Source: Humulus lupulus
Taxonomy: Eukaryota > Streptophyta > Magnoliopsida > Rosales > Cannabaceae
Assembly: GCF_963169125.1 (NCBI RefSeq)
Contig: NC_084794.1
Coordinates: 113,498,358 to 113,562,357, forward strand
DNA length: 64,000 nt
Direction: 5' to 3'
In this document: positions 23,351-37,251 of the stretch, piece by piece
Numbering within the stretch: the first letter of the stretch is position 1
Layout: every line of letters begins with the position of its first letter
The notes under the pieces: model-generated
What the model was told of the DNA's origin: nothing
Seen by the model: the letters and a program-made list of their open reading frames with translations, nothing else
The model's database searches: none
Translations under genes and position numbers: made by a program

Positions 23351-26300
23351 TGTAACGACCCGAAAATACTAATGCCAAATTTGCGGAATTAAAACCATTC
23401 ATAACATTTAAAAGTTCTCAAAATGCGGATAATTTTGTTTTACTGTAATGTGTGCACACACTAAAAACATTTACACAAATTTTTTAAAAGTATTATGGTA
23501 AACCCAACATAGTTTAAGCAAAATCAAAAGACTAAGTTTGAAAGTGCAGACTTCCCAAAGGTTGGGCCACATGTACACTTTCGCAGGCAAACTCCAACTC
23601 TCACTGCATCAGCTTTTCCTTGCCCTTACCTACAACATAAGCAATTAGGTAAGCGAAAATGCTTAGTGTGTCAATTAACAACATAAAGTAGAAACCAATA
23701 GGAATCAATGACCTAGTCATTGTCCTCACAATACATAACTTATCACATTCAGGGTTCTGGATAAATCCAGACCCTAATAAAACAATTTCAAGAACTAAGC
23801 ATCCTAGCGGCATCGCCATGCCTTTAACAGAAGTCAGGCACAAAATCTTGCAAATAATCCAAACTAAAGTAGAAGCAGGAAATACTGTCTAATAACAGAA
23901 CTAACCCGAGAAGCCAAATTGGGAATTGTCAAGTATCCTCGAGCATTACAACTCAAATGACAGTGGAGACTCAAGTCCCAACACTGATATCTAGTTTTGA
24001 AATCCCTCCCGATGGTAACCATCAGTTACCTAGGGCATTTATACTAATTTCAAACAAAGAATGGGGTTGGTGAATCCACACTGGCTCATGGAGACCTCTA
24101 GGTTTACCTGGCTACTTACCTCATGGCCAAATGTCACGGTAGCTAACTGGACTAATAACACAACCTATTACAATGGAGCATAAGCACCCCTAGGATCGTT
24201 CAGACTCCTAGGTTACCTGGTCTGCTTATCTCCTGGCCAATTCTAACAGTCGCAAATTGTAATAAAATAAAACATTATAATGGAGCATAAGCACCTCTAG
24301 GATCATTTAGAGTCCTAGGTTACCTGGCTACTTACCTCAAGGTCTCGGGCATAACCCAGACCACCGATATACAACATCTTATGTGGAGTGTAAACACCCC
24401 TAGAGACTGTCTCCCAATGAGCCCTCTCTCTCAAACTAGCATATACCCCCTACTTCTAGCAAACAATACACTAGTTAACTCATGTTGCAGACATAAACAA
24501 CATAAACTGACTGACTGCTATCCTTAGCTGCATACAGAAAACCTTCCCTTGAGAGATTCCACTTCGTTAGCCAACACTGTAAATAATGTACTCGGATTAA
24601 TAATGTAGTGTGCTAATTTTTTTTTTATAATTACCAATATAAATTTATAACTCTTTTAGTTAAATACTTGGAAAAACTCACATTTTCCCTAAGTAAAAAC
24701 TTTATAAATTCTAAGTTATGAGTAGCTTAGTATGTAAAACTATAAGTTAAAAGATTCTTAAACTTTTCAGAACTAAACTTGGGTATTCCAAGAACTTCCT
24801 TGCAAAATTTCATATAAAAATAATGCTTTTTTACCTAGTGAAATCTAATTATGAAAACCTCATTTTAAAACTATCTAGAGTTAGGTCAAACTTTTTAATA
24901 AACTTCGGGACTTTATAAAATATATTTGGTTTATTATTTGGGTCTTAAATTTCTTAGGACTATATTAGGTTATGTTAATATCATCCACACCAAAATTAGG
25001 TCATTTGGACTATTTTTACTTAGTAAAATTGGTCTCCAAAATTGGCTGTCCAGAAACAAGTTTAAGTTTCTTAAAATTCTTGTCTAACTTTTCCAATTCA
25101 TAATTCTCATCCTTTTTAACATTTATCTTTGAAATTTTAGCATTTGGTTCATTAATATCAAAATAATGTGTACTCCAGTAAAAAATTCAATAATCTTCCC
25201 ATATAAATAATTGTCCAATGTAAGCTGTTTACCAAGTTTTTGAAAATCAAAATTCCAGATTGCACATAAATTTTGCAAAAGCCATATCTTGTTAATTCAA
25301 ACACTTTTTGCACATTTTTTCACATTATGTATATCTACACATCCTAAAAATCCATAATAAAATTGACATGTAAGTCGTTTGACCCATTGGAAGTCAGGTC
25401 CTAGACATTTTCTTACAAATCAATAATTTGCCTAAGGAACATTGGATTCCATCACTAACACACAACTAAACCCTTATACACATGTGATCAGTCATCATTC
25501 AATCATTATCACAATTACAATGGTCAATTAAAGCGCAACCAATAATTAAAACACGACAGTATCAACAAAAACTCAACAAGAATTCAACAAAGAAACACAT
25601 AGGAGGTGACCTCTTGTAGACTTTAGATTGGATTATGGTGTTTCCTAGTACTTTGAGCTCCTTCCTCAACCTTTAATCTACACACACTCTCACTCCCCAA
25701 CATTCTCATAATTAGATTACATAACTCTATCAACTCAGCCAAGTTTACAAACTTACCAAATACAAAATCTTTGACAAGGATATCTAGTGTTTACCTTTGT
25801 GAACCTAACTTGGTGTGTGACCTCCTTAGCTCCAAGCTAACACTCTAACACTTATTATTTAGTTTAGGATTAATAAAAGATGAGAATGGGAGTTTTTATG
25901 AAGGAAAGTTTAAGAGGCATCATGCTCCAAAGTGGTCGACCAAGTGAGGGAAATTGAGAGAGAGAGAGAGAATTGAGTAAACTTAGCTTCTAAGTTCTTG
26001 ACTTTTTTTTGTAGATAATAAAAATGGTGACCCTTTTAACTTATCTATAGGTGTAAAATAAATAAACCTAATGAGATTTATGTCCCATGTGTTTCCACCT
26101 CTCATTAGTTAAATCAGGCCCAAATTAATTTCTTAAGCAATCTTACTTAAGTCTAATTAATCTTATGTTAATTGTATTTTTTTTCCAAGAAGTTACTACA
26201 TGGTATTTTTTTTGTATTTTCCCCTAATTAAGATTTTAATCTAGGGTAATTAAATTAAATAGGCTTTGACATCTAATTTAAGTGGTCACACTCTTATAAT

Positions 26301-26693
26301 TGTAACTCAAATGATTTAATTAGCCAAAATTCTATTTTTGGCCTATAATGTGCATTTTTTTTCTTCACAAAAATTATTTTCTTGAGATTTTCACACATCA
26401 AACTTTTTGATCTTAATTAAAATTAATCCAATAATTTAATGTCCAATATTATTTTTCCATACTCATGCTTCTCAAATAACAATTATTCGAGAATTTACCC
26501 AACTAGGGTTTCCATTTCGGTCTGGGACCGAAATGCTCAGTTTGTCACAAAACCGCACATATCGCATTTTGGCTAACACTTGAAAAACGAGTTGTGCCTC
26601 TCAAGAATATATTATCATTCAAAATAATTTTCATATACATCTCACCACCCCATTCTTAGTTACTCGTAGGTGCCCGAAATGCGGGGCGTTACA
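23351..26693 (-). mobile_element. Gypsy-type solo LTR (3.34 kb) inside the outer aORF
   Basis: Begins TGTAACGACCCGAAAATAC and ends GCGGGGCGTTACA. Perfect 5-bp duplications GAACA lie at 23346-23350 and 26694-26698. No internal sequence or partner LTR is present, so it is a solo LTR left by LTR-LTR recombination. Orientation is judged minus from the GTAGGTAAGGGCAAGG segment (reverse strand near 23615), which matches the position of GCAGGTAAAGGC in the plus-oriented relative at 28900. Termini fit long-LTR Tekay/Del-like chromoviruses; this is inference. Confidence 0.92.
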
Positions 26694-28768
26694 GAACAAG
26701 CCGTAGAGGTTAGTAATACACTTTGACTCCGAGAAAAACTTAAACCTCGGAAGAAAAAAAACGTAACCTGGCACGTAGTTCCAGCGACCACTCTTTCGAG
26801 CAGTACTCTTGAAGGCTACCCCAAAAAGGACGACATTCAGGGAGTCAACATGGTCACTCCTCGGGCCGACTAGCACACCAACTTGCCTGGTGGAGCCTTT
26901 AGCGCCTGGTCGTGCTTCCATTTTCTAGCTGGCGCCACCTTGCCCCTTCACGAGTATTTCAGGAGCATATTGGAGTACTTTGGCATTGCTCCATTTCAGA
27001 TCATGCCCAATGGGTATTTAATGCTTTCAACATTATATATCATATTCCACCATCGCAAATGGGAGCCTCCAACCCCTCATAAAGTCCATTAGTTATTCGA
27101 CCTTATGTCCAATCCAGGACAAAAGGGGGCTGAATTTTTCTATCTTTTCCATAGGGACACAACCCAAGGGTTCCTGACCAAGCCCACATTAAGAGGCAAT
27201 GTGGGTGCATACTTCAAGGAGTATTTTCTGACGATCGATCTGGTCGCATAAATTATATCCTTTAAGCGAGGAGGTAATGAACCCTCCCTCATTTCTTTTC
27301 TTTTTTCTTTTTAAGGTTAATACTTAGCTATTATTACTTTGTTGTTTAGACCCATGAGAATGGCTTCTTCCTACTCCAGGCACGCTCACTCGAGTAGAGA
27401 TACTAGACGACCTCACACACGATAAGAAGAATTGCAAGCTGCTAGTAAATAATGCCAACCTTAGGTTGGTTGGCCTACTCCAGCCTCACTAGACTAACAA
27501 AGATGCCACCACATAAAGTGCCACTATTGGAAGATTCACTGAGCAATAAGTCAGTGAAGAAACATGGCAGAACGAGCAACCCTAGTCAATTCATACTCCT
27601 ACAAAAAGAAGAACAGGGGGAATAAGCATAAGGGAGCAAAACGATCTCCTCGTGCCAAGGCCTCAACAACACTTGAAGCCAAAGTATAAGGAAAACAAGT
27701 GTTGGTCGAGGATCTCCTTGACCTTTCCTTCTCTTCTTCTGACAACGAAGATGACCACCTTCCATATAATGACTTACAAAATAATATTACTTCACCAGTA
27801 GCTAAGTGTAGACGTAGACTTTTAACTCACCCTCTTCCTTTTCTGACTTGCTCGGAAATGAAGCAAAGGTAGAGATTCTTAATGCTTTCCAAGAACATCT
27901 TTCCTAGTCGAATAGCTCTTCTTTTTTAAGTTGCTTCTCGAGTAGTAGCGTAGATATGGGTACCATACTTACTTTATAACTTTTATGCTCATTTTTCTTT
28001 TTATGCTTATGCTGTATTTCTCTAACATATTTTCTCTTGTTTGCAGCTATGTCAGACTCTGAGGCATTCAACTTGTACACTTCAGCCTCCCCTCTGACCT
28101 CAACCAAAAAGGCCTAAAAAAGAAAGGCCACTGATGGAGCTGGGTTGAGCAGAGTGCAACCTTCAGCTAAACAGCCTAGGGGAGACAATTTTCCTACAGA
28201 AACAGTCCCTCCTCCTACAAGCCAGACTCATCCAACATACCAAAATCCTCCTCCTTTGAGCAGCTCCCCAATTTTTTCAACAATAGATCCCAACACCTTT
28301 CCAGTTGTAATCGAATGCCTCAAAGCTTCTCCTGAGGCAATTTTAATCGGACCCTAAAATTGCCTCAGCATCGCTTGAGTGTTGAAGCTTTTATAGCTCT
28401 CGAGGAGACTTCTGTGGATCTGGCCTTTGGTTGAGCTCTCTGAGAGGTATTATCGGTAAGTGGGTTTTACCATTTGCACATTTAATTAGATAATTTTTGC
28501 ATGTATCTAACCTTTTGATTTTGTAGGGTGTGATGACAATTACTCTTACTCGTCCTCGAGGAAAGGCAGCTGATGAGGAGCTGAAGAAAACAAGGGCTAC
28601 TTTGGAGAAATTCAAAGGCATTGGCAAGAAGAACAAGGAGGTTTCCAAGGAGATAGAAAAGGAGCTATAAGAAAAGAACCTTGAGATTAAGTAGAAAAGC
28701 AAGGTACTCTAGGAGAAGGAGATCAAGCGGACTCGCATCATTGCTGAGCGCGACGAACAAATACAATG
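26694..28768 (+). pseudogene. Outer Tat element aORF, middle segment (putative gypsy-type transposon domain, PF04195-like)
   Basis: Contains PLHEYFRSILEYFGIAPFQI, then MPNGYLML and a region ending YFKEYFLTIDLVA (26930-27250), with frame breaks. This is the domain called putative gypsy-type transposon in plant databases. An intron with donor GTAATG near 27271 and acceptor TTTAG near 27352 follows. A further exon near 28048-28357 is acidic and proline-rich (QPRGDNFPTETVPPPTS). Another intron ends at GTAG before 28527, and the last exon has a coiled-coil character (RGKAADEELKKTRATLEKFK). Several stops are present. It is interrupted at 28768 and continues at 47645. Confidence 0.7.
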
Positions 28769-28899
28769 TGTTATCCCTAAAAAATACAAGGATGACGTGG
28801 CGAATGAGAATGCAACACGTGACATCACAAATCAGGGAAAAAACGACAAAGTATTGAGAAAAGACCAACCGACAAAAAAGATAGGTCCAGGACCTATGG

Positions 28900-31438
28900 T
28901 GTAATGCCCCGAATTTCCTAATAAGGGTTAGGACCTTGATTAGGAGGCCGGGAGGGACATAATTGATTTATTATGTTATTTAGTTATCATATGCATATTT
29001 ATGTGAATTATATTATTATATGATGATAAATGCATGCATATGGGTGTATTTATAATTATAAGGGCATTTTGGTAATTTGGCCTGTATAGGGCGTGATTGT
29101 GTATTTTCGTGCATGTGGGTGAGTTATGAATGGTACCACATTATATGTGGATTTGTTCGAGCTTTTCCGCATGAGACGATCATGAAATGCAAGTGTTCGG
29201 TCTGGTCATAACGGGTTTAAGTTCGGGGCTCGGGGTGAGTCTCGGGGTGATTTTAATGATTAGAACATTACCGGGAATTAAAGGGTAATGGGATATAATT
29301 TATTGGTGTTTGAGAATATCGAGAATAGCGGAAATTGGAGGGTGTTAATTATGATTAACGAAATAGGTGCGAAAGGACGATTTTGCCCTTGGTGGCTATT
29401 AAGGCTTTATTTTGGACTTGAGGGCATTTAGGTATTTTCACCCTTAAGGATGTTTATCAGCCATTAAGGCTGTAGAAAGAAGAGGAAAAAAGAGTCTTCT
29501 TTCTCCTTCTCTCTCGATGGTTTTCTCCTCCATTTCTCCTTGAAATTTTCAAGTTTTTTTTAAGAAATCAAGCCAAGGAACCAAGCTGGGATAAGCTAGG
29601 GTTAGAGGGTGTGTTGCTGAGATTGAGGTGAGTTTTTAGCCATTAGAACTCTTGATTTTGCTCTGTTTTCTTAGTTAAGTTTCAGCTGGTTTTTGAGTTG
29701 AAAAGTTAGGAATTGATTGGAGTTTTGGCTAGGGTTCTTGGGATTGTGATGCTTGGGGCATGTGAGGATGGTATTTGGGTTCATTTTGGACTTAATTTGA
29801 TGTTTGGAAGTTTTTGGTTTGGGTTAGAAATGGTGGAATCGAAGGAAGGATTTTCTGGGCAGTTGTTGGCTGAAGGTAGCGCTACAGCGCCCAGTATAGG
29901 GCACTACAGCGCTACCTGTAGGGGATGTTAGGTCAGTTTGGCTCTATGTAGAACCCCATTTTGAGTGTTTTTAAGGGTTTTCGGCTTGGGGTTTCAATCC
30001 TTAAGGTCCAGGATCGAATCTACTCACAGTGTGGGTACGTTTCGAGGTCCCGAGAGTGAGGTTTAGATCAAGACTATCTTTGTTGATTTTCATTAATCGG
30101 AGGTTGTATTTGGTTATGACTAGGTGACCGCTAAAGGATTAAGGATCGATCGTTCTCAAGGGTCATTCTTGTTCTAATTCTTGCTCGAACCAGAGGTAAG
30201 AAAACTGCACCCTGTGTATATGTGGCATGCATGGTTATTCTTGATGAATGTTGGATGCTTAAATGTAATGCACGAGAAACATGTGATTAGGACATGCTAT
30301 GTATATTGAATATGAGATTGGTTAGAGCTTGAGCTTGAGCCTCTTTATTTATGCATGATCCTAATTGTGCTAGTAATTGTTAAGTAAGCGTGCTGAATGC
30401 CCTGTATTCGGATATTGGATGTATGATATATGTTGGGTGGCATTGCTTACTTGTGTATAGCACTGACTAGTCAGGGTCGGCACTGGTCGAGTAACACAGA
30501 CCTAATAGCCGAGAACGGCATAGCGCCATGAACGCAGGGCTGAATGAAGATTAGATCTAATTGATATCAGCATTGAATGACTCTAAGGCATTAATGCTGG
30601 ACCGACCCTAAGGTTGATGAAACTTATAAGCACTTGACTAGCCTAAGACTAGTAACTCAGAGCCAGGGCCTAAGGCCTAGGTGACTGCTTGTCACATGGC
30701 TAGGGAGCAGTACCCCATGGTTATGACTCTATGGTCATGAGGAAGGTTATGTTGGTGACTAGTCATCATGCACCTATCCTATTTAAGCTAGTGAAAGGAT
30801 CACTTATCTTTAAGCCCCGGTGACCCTATCGTCACATGGCTATTGGGAACGGAACCCACCTTAATGACTATTATAACTGTCACTCTTCTATTTTGGGCTA
30901 AAAGCCCTGGATGATTATTATGATCATCAGTTGATGTTGTATATTCATCATTACGTGAACTCATTTTCTTGCTTGATTAGGGCTATATTTGCTAGGCATG
31001 TGCCTTATGATTTGATGACATGTTATTACTGTTCATGAGCATATTAAGTTTTCTTGCTGGGCTTCGGCTCACGGGTGCTATGTGGTGCAGGTAAAGGCAA
31101 AAGAAAGCTGGACCATCCTTGAGCTGGAGAGCTTAGGTGACGATGTGTACATATGCGGCTGCTCGACCGCCACGGCCGAGGGTTGAAAGAGGAACTAGGG
31201 TTAAACCCTGTTTTGCCGCTTAGATCGGCCTGTTGTAGATATTTTCTTGTAATAGACTCTTAAATTATATTTTTGGGATCCCAATGTATATAATAAACGT
31301 TATATCTTAACCAAAATTTTTAATCCCTAAACTGCTCATCATACTTAGTTACACGATTTTGGCCAAATGACTCGATTAGCGAGTTTAGCAATGTTTACAA
31401 GGCACATTGTAGCGGTCCTTGGAGTTTGGGGCGTTGCA
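28900..31438 (+). mobile_element. Gypsy-type solo LTR (2.54 kb) inside the inner Tat 5' LTR
   Basis: Begins TGTAATGCCCCGAATTT and ends TTGGGGCGTTGCA. TATGG is duplicated exactly at 28895-28899 and 31439-31443. The unoccupied version of the same site survives in the 3' LTR (GGACCTATGGGAAAGTCG at 46640-46657), which proves the boundaries. It is the plus-strand relative of 12785-15134; both contain the paired GCGCTACAGCGC-type palindromes and the clusters around CCCTATCGTCACATGGC. Confidence 0.95.
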
Positions 31439-31454
31439 TATGGGGAAGTCAACC

Positions 31455-31720
31455 AAGCCTAAACCCCCTAGGGGTGGTCGGCCTAAGTAGGCCCAAGATC
31501 CCTAGGGGTGGTCGGCCTAAACTCTACCCCAGGGGTGGTCGACCTCAGTGTGTCCAAGAGAGTGGTCAACCTGACCCCTACCCCAGGGGTGGTCAACCCC
31601 AGTATGCCCAGGGATCCCTAGGAGTGGTCGGCCTGACCCCAACCCCTAGGGTGGTTGGTCTGACATGCTCAAGAACCACCTGGGTGGCCGACCCACCCTA
31701 TTCTTCATAAGGTGGTCGGC
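31455..31720. repeat. GGGGTGGTCGGCC motif array in the 5' LTR
   Basis: About nine copies of CTAGGGGTGGTCGGCC-like units spaced roughly 30 bp. The 3' LTR has the same array at 46670-46955. Confidence 0.85.
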
Positions 31721-32450
31721 TCAAACCCTCAGTACACTTTAATGAGAAATACACACTCTCGTTCAAACTAAGATCAACAGGCCTAGCACCTAGAAGGTCA
31801 CATGCCTAGAGGATCAACAGGTCCAACACCCTGAAGGTCATAGGCCTAGCACCCAAGCTTGGGTCGTCGGGCCTAGCACCTAAGTCTCACATACCAACAG
31901 AGACTTAACATCTTCCTAGAGGTTTCTATCATGCATTATCCACCATGATCTAGAGAAACAATGAGAATACCCACGATCTCATAATCATGAGAGGTGGACA
32001 CATATCTCCACTACCTGATAATCGAGTACCAAACCACGATCCCAGCACTACTGGTCATGTAACATCCCCTGGGTATTATAAATAAAGGACCCAGGGCTTC
32101 ATTTCAAGGGATCGCTTTTTCTGGAATTTTGGAGATCTAAAGAACATTTGGGGAGAAATTCTAGGCAAGTTAGAATGAGTGAATACTTTGGTTCAATAGT
32201 GTAATTGTCGAGTGATTCAGTACTAAAAGCTAAGTGGATTAGGTTATTACTGTTCATCAGAACAGGGCTAAACCACTATAAAATTCTTGTGTGTTTATTT
32301 AAGATAATCGTACTCTGTCGTTTATTCTATTTATTTTGTTCAAAAGGTGTCGTATACTGTACATACGACCGTTTTCCAATTTCACAGGTCAACATTTTGG
32401 TGCTTTCATTGAGAGTACGAAATCAAGAAACACACTTTCATCAGTTTACG

Positions 32451-33298
32451 ATGCCTCCAAAACCCAGTCAGACAAAGAAGACTGCTCCAAGGGATTCCAC
32501 CACCCAGGATCCCATAGATCCCGTTAACGAACCTTAGGTGGAGGTTGGAGATCAACCAGATGCAAAGGATCCACATGGCGCTCACCAGGAGGAGATGGCG
32601 CAATTTCTAGCGAGGCAGGAGGCCTTTGTTGCAAAAATTTCCCTTTAGAGGGCGAATATGGAACGAAAACGATGAGAGATAGATGAACAGGTCCAGAGAA
32701 TGATCCAGGGGGAGCAGGAAGCTGACCGAAGACACCAAGAGGCTGTTGTGGCCTTGGAGGCGGCTACTCAATTAGCATGAGCTAACGCTGAAGCTACTGC
32801 TTAGGCGGTGAGGGAGGCTCAGGCCAAAGCACTAGGAATGCGAGACAACAGTAACAGAGAGTCCTAGGGGAGGAGTAGGACCCCAAGGACACTCTCAAAA
32901 CCACTTTCCCAGAGACAGAATGAAGAGGCACAGTCCAAGACTGCCTCCTCCATGACTAAGAAGAATAGCACTTCATCTCGGAGTAGGAGTATTACCAACT
33001 CGAAGGCCACCTCCCAGGGGGCCGACGAAACAACACAGGAGATGAGGTTCAAACATCTGAGAGGCGTGACAGGATGGGAAATGGCCGCTCAAAATCTCAA
33101 AGTCATGTAGGAGGAGAGGCTCGGGGGCAGCGTCGCACCGACAGGGGCAAGGCAGACCTACCACCCCTACACCCTCAGTCTCGCAAGGGAAATGAACCGA
33201 TGAATAACACTAGTACTGTGTTCGACAGGCTGGGGAAAGATGCACAACCTCAGGATTTGAGAGAGGTCATCAACAGGAGGACCAACGCTTAGGAGGGG
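32451..33298 (+). pseudogene. Inner Tat gag, N-terminal part
   Basis: From ATG 32451 (MPPKPSQTKKTAP) the frame is basic and Gln/Glu-rich, with stops from 32536 on, and shifts frame near 33020-33060 into GNGRSKSQSHVGGEARGQ. It ends at 33298, where a solo LTR interrupts it. The N-terminal gag region of Tat elements is poorly conserved, so identification rests on its place directly after the 5' LTR and on the continuation at 37252. Confidence 0.7.
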
Positions 33299-36200
33299 TG
33301 TAGTGCTCCAAATTTTTTTTTAGATTATTTAAATTTTGTGATTTATTTTATTTAAATGTTAAGTGTGATGAATTGTTTTATTTAAATGATGTTTATTTTA
33401 TTTAGTTGTTGTTTGTTTTATTTGATTTTTGTTATTTTATTTAATTGTTAGAATTGTTTGGTATAATCTTTTTGAATTTAAATTTGTTAATTGTTTGTTT
33501 GGTTATTTATTTTAATAAGTGAATAATTGTGTAACATGTTTATTTTACTATTAGTGTTACATTTTAAATAAGTGTGTCAATTGATGTGATTATGTGAGTT
33601 TTGGTTGAATGCACTAAGGTGCATGGTAGATAGTGATGCACCCTAGTGATTTAGTGTGTGCAAGTATATGGTAATAAGATGCACATGTGTGGATTTTCTA
33701 CACATTTTATAATTGCCATTTATTTGATATTATTGAGTAGTTTTATTTAATTGATAGAAAAATAAATATAATAGAAGAAAAGGGTAAGTAGTGTGGACGT
33801 GTAGCTATTAGTGGGGATTGATTGATTTTCTTTTTCATTATTTTTAAGGAGAATAAATTTTAATTGGATGAGGATAGTCATTTTGGGAAATCACCATTTA
33901 TCTCCAATCTTTTGTAATAAAAGAAAAATAAAAGAAATTAAAAGAAAATAAAGGAGAAAGGAAACTTACCATTTCTTTTTGGAGAGGCTTTATGAGGGGA
34001 TTAGGTTAAGAAGGGAATGAAATATTTGGAAGAGCATTTTCTCATAGGCTGCCGTGGGATTGAAGAGAGGAAGAGAGAGAGAGGGTGGCGAGCTAGAGAG
34101 AGAGAAAGGAAGGGCTGCCATTTTTCTAGAGAGCAAGAAGAAGAAGAAGAAAGGGTTCAAGCTAGGGTAAGGTTTTTGGTTGTTTTTCCTTTTGATTAAT
34201 CTAGTATTTTGGGTTGTCTCTAACTTTGTTCATCTTCTTCTCCATCTTGACTATTCAAAATATACAACCCCTAGGGTTTGAGCAAGGAGGTTATTGGATT
34301 CTTGATTGGATTGGATTCTTGATTTCCTATCAAGAAGAGGTATTGAAATCCCTCCCTAAATTTCGTGATTTTTGGTTTTGATGAATAGATTATTAGAGGG
34401 ATTATGGTTAAAGGGGATTATGTTTTGGGTAGGAAAAATGGGTACTTTGTGTTCTTGATATCTTGTTGTTAATGAGTTGTTTGATTTGCATGAAGGGTAT
34501 TATGGTTTGATGTATAAAAGGGTTTTGATGTTGATTTTCTATGTATAATGATTAGTGGTGATTTATGAATGCAATATGGGGATTTCGGCCTAGGCATACC
34601 TATGGATCATCTTTTATTTTGTTTGATGTTTTATGATTTTCAATATATTAGATCCATGTTTTAGGACCTTTGTAATTTGGGTAAAATGATAATTGTCAAT
34701 CTTGATATTTGGATCCATGAAATTTTGATAGGATGCATATGATATTGTGGAAGAATAAATTATAAGATGCATGAAAAATGATAGAAACATGTTAGGTTTA
34801 ATATAAAGGCATATGTGAATATGGTATTTATGAATTAATGTATGTTATTGTGATTGTTAGTGTTTTGTTGGATTTCATGTGTAGATTCAATGGAATAGAA
34901 AAATGGTTTTTATAAGATTTCATGTGAATATGTGTTAGTAATACTCTTAGAATTATTCAATAATAAGAGCATGATGAGATTTTGGACATATATGATTTTA
35001 TGTGAAATTTTTGAGATAAAAGATGAATTTCATGAGAAATTAAGCTTACTGTTTTTTGTTGTAAATAATTGGGTAAAAGTTTGATAAAAAAAAATGATTT
35101 GCATGCATAAGTAATGTCCTTGATGTTATGTTAATTTTATGAAATTAAAAAGGGTATTTTAAGTTACAATAAAATGATATTTTACTCAAATAAATACCTA
35201 CAGAATTTTTATTGTATTTTTAGAAAAATATGAGGTTTTAAATTGAATATGGTGATTTTTAAAGATAAAAATAGTTCCTGGAATTTTTGTAAAAAAATGT
35301 GAAGTGTTTCAATAAAATGAATTTGATGAGTATTTGAAATAAAATTAATACTCTAAATTATGGTAATATTAAAAGTGGTATTTTAATATGGTATGAATGC
35401 ATATTTTGATAAGTTATGATTTTTCTTTATTTTTTTTTATTGAGAAAAATATTTAGAATCAATTTATTGTGATTTTCAAAGAAATTAAATAGTGGTTGAA
35501 AGTTTGGTTTAAAAAGTTAAAAATGATTATTTAATTGTCACATATGGGTTTATGTTACATAAAACTAAGTCTTAAATAATTTAAATAAAATATATTTTCC
35601 CACACTTAAAAATATATTTTTCTCACATCATTTATTTAACACAATTAACCAATATTAAAGTTTATTTTCTAAAGAAAAATAGTAATCATAGGTATTTTAA
35701 ATAAATTCCAAGCTTTTGTTATTTCTTTGTAATTTGAGAATAATAAATGAAATTATCACATATTTTTTTAAGCTAAATAAAATTATTTTATAAAATAAAA
35801 TAATGTTTTGAGAAATTTAATCAAACTAGAAATTTTAAGAAAAATAAAGCAGGTTATAAGTCTATTAATTTTTAAAAGAACGATACAAGTAAGACGTGTA
35901 GAATTATCGTTTTTAAAACGTCACAATTATGCAATGTTCCCACGTATGCATGTTACATGCCAATCCACTTTTACGTCCAAAATTATGTATATTATTCAAC
36001 CATGTGGTTTTTATAGAAAGATCATGCATGTAAAATAGGTAAAATGAGCATTATTCTTTTATGGCTTAATGTGTAGTTAAGCATAATTGCATGTTATGTG
36101 TAACTCTTATTATGTGTGCATGGCCCATGCACACATGAGTTGTATGAAAGGGCAATATAGTAATTTTATGAACCTAAGAAATGTTGTTTTGGTTATGGTA

Positions 36201-36366
36201 TAGACTCGTAGAGAGGTTGTGAAATTTCTTAGCTCGGACCTGAGGTAAGGAAGTTAGATAGATTCTATGATTTTATTCTATGAATGGTAAGACTGTTGTA
36301 TGAATGAATCATTATGAATTATGAATGCCATAATGTGATGATATGTGGCTTGTATGAATATGATAT

Positions 36367-36576
36367 GTTTATGAATGGATGTTAGCGTGATGAATGCGAC
36401 ACATCAAATGGGTTGCTAAGGATATAAAGACGTAACCCGAGTTACTAAGGATATAAAGACGTAACTCTTATGTTTATGAATGGATGTTAGCGTGATGAAC
36501 GCGACACATCAAATGGGTTGCTAAGAATATAAAGACGTAACCCGAGTTACTAAGGATATAAAGACATAACTCCTAG
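36367..36576. repeat. Tandem duplication, 105 bp x 2
   Basis: GTTTATGAATGGATGTTAGC begins at 36367 and again at 36472, each followed by paired GATATAAAGACGTAACCCGAG and GATATAAAGACGTAACTC sub-repeats. Confidence 0.9.
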
Positions 36577-36695
36577 GGCGGATGCGCCGAGGTTATTCAA
36601 GGACCAGAGACTCTTGTTTACCTCAAAGGGTGACATGGACAAGTTAGCGGGCCATGTTCACAAGGAATTTTATATGAATATGATATGATGATATG

Positions 36696-36798
36696 TTACG
36701 ATAATGTTATGATATGCTATGATCATATGTTACGATAATGTTATGATATCCTATGATGTTATGTTACGATAATGTTATGATATGCTATGATGTCATGA
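36696..36798. repeat. Tandem repeat, 34 bp x 3
   Basis: TTACGATAATGTTATGATAT starts at 36696, 36730 and 36764. Confidence 0.9.
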
Positions 36799-37251
36799 TG
36801 TTTAAGATGAACGATAGTGTTTGTGTTTGTTGTATCCTTACTTGCTTATTGTTTGTACTTCCTTATTGGGCTTTTAGCTCACCCCCTTACTTTCCCTTCC
36901 AGGTAGCAAATATGATTTCTCTGTGGCACGCATGGTGATGTGAGGAGTTCTATCGTCGTAGGGTGTATGGCGTGGGGTATCCTATGGACGGAATAAACGA
37001 TCACTTTAGGATGCCATTTTAATTATGTTATGTTTTAAGAGACTTTCTAAATTATCAGTGGGACTTAATTATTTAATTTTGTTTCTTTTGAACTTTGCAT
37101 AAAAACTCATATTTTCTTTTTAAACTAATGGGCCCAACTTGCATTGTTTTAAGCAAGTCCCCACTGAGACCTTTATAAAAAAATGGTTTTTCTTTATGGA
37201 CCAATGATATGTGAATGTTTTATTAAGTACTAGTCTAGGGCGTTCTTTACA

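Larger units (their letters stand above)
28769..32394 (+). repeat. 5' LTR of the inner Tat element (split by a solo LTR)
   Basis: Own sequence is 28769-28899 plus 31444-32394, about 1.08 kb once the insert and one TATGG copy are left out. That compares with 1116 bp for the 3' LTR. A TATA box (TATAAATAAA) lies at 32077-32086. The first 60 bp downstream of the LTR contain TTTTGGTGCTTTCATTGAGA, where the primer-binding site must be; I cannot name the tRNA. Confidence 0.92.
33299..37251 (+). mobile_element. Gypsy-type solo LTR (3.95 kb) inside inner Tat gag
   Basis: Begins TGTAGTGCTCCAAATTTT and ends GGGCGTTCTTTACA. The 5-bp duplication AGGGG is exact at 33294-33298 and 37252-37256. It contains ATTGGGCTTTTAGCTCAC and CCAGGTAGCAAATATG near 36865-36915, in the same place as related blocks in the other long solo LTRs. 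No second LTR or coding region is present. Short open frames inside it, such as 34017-34199 and 35808-36038, are not supported as genes. Confidence 0.93.
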
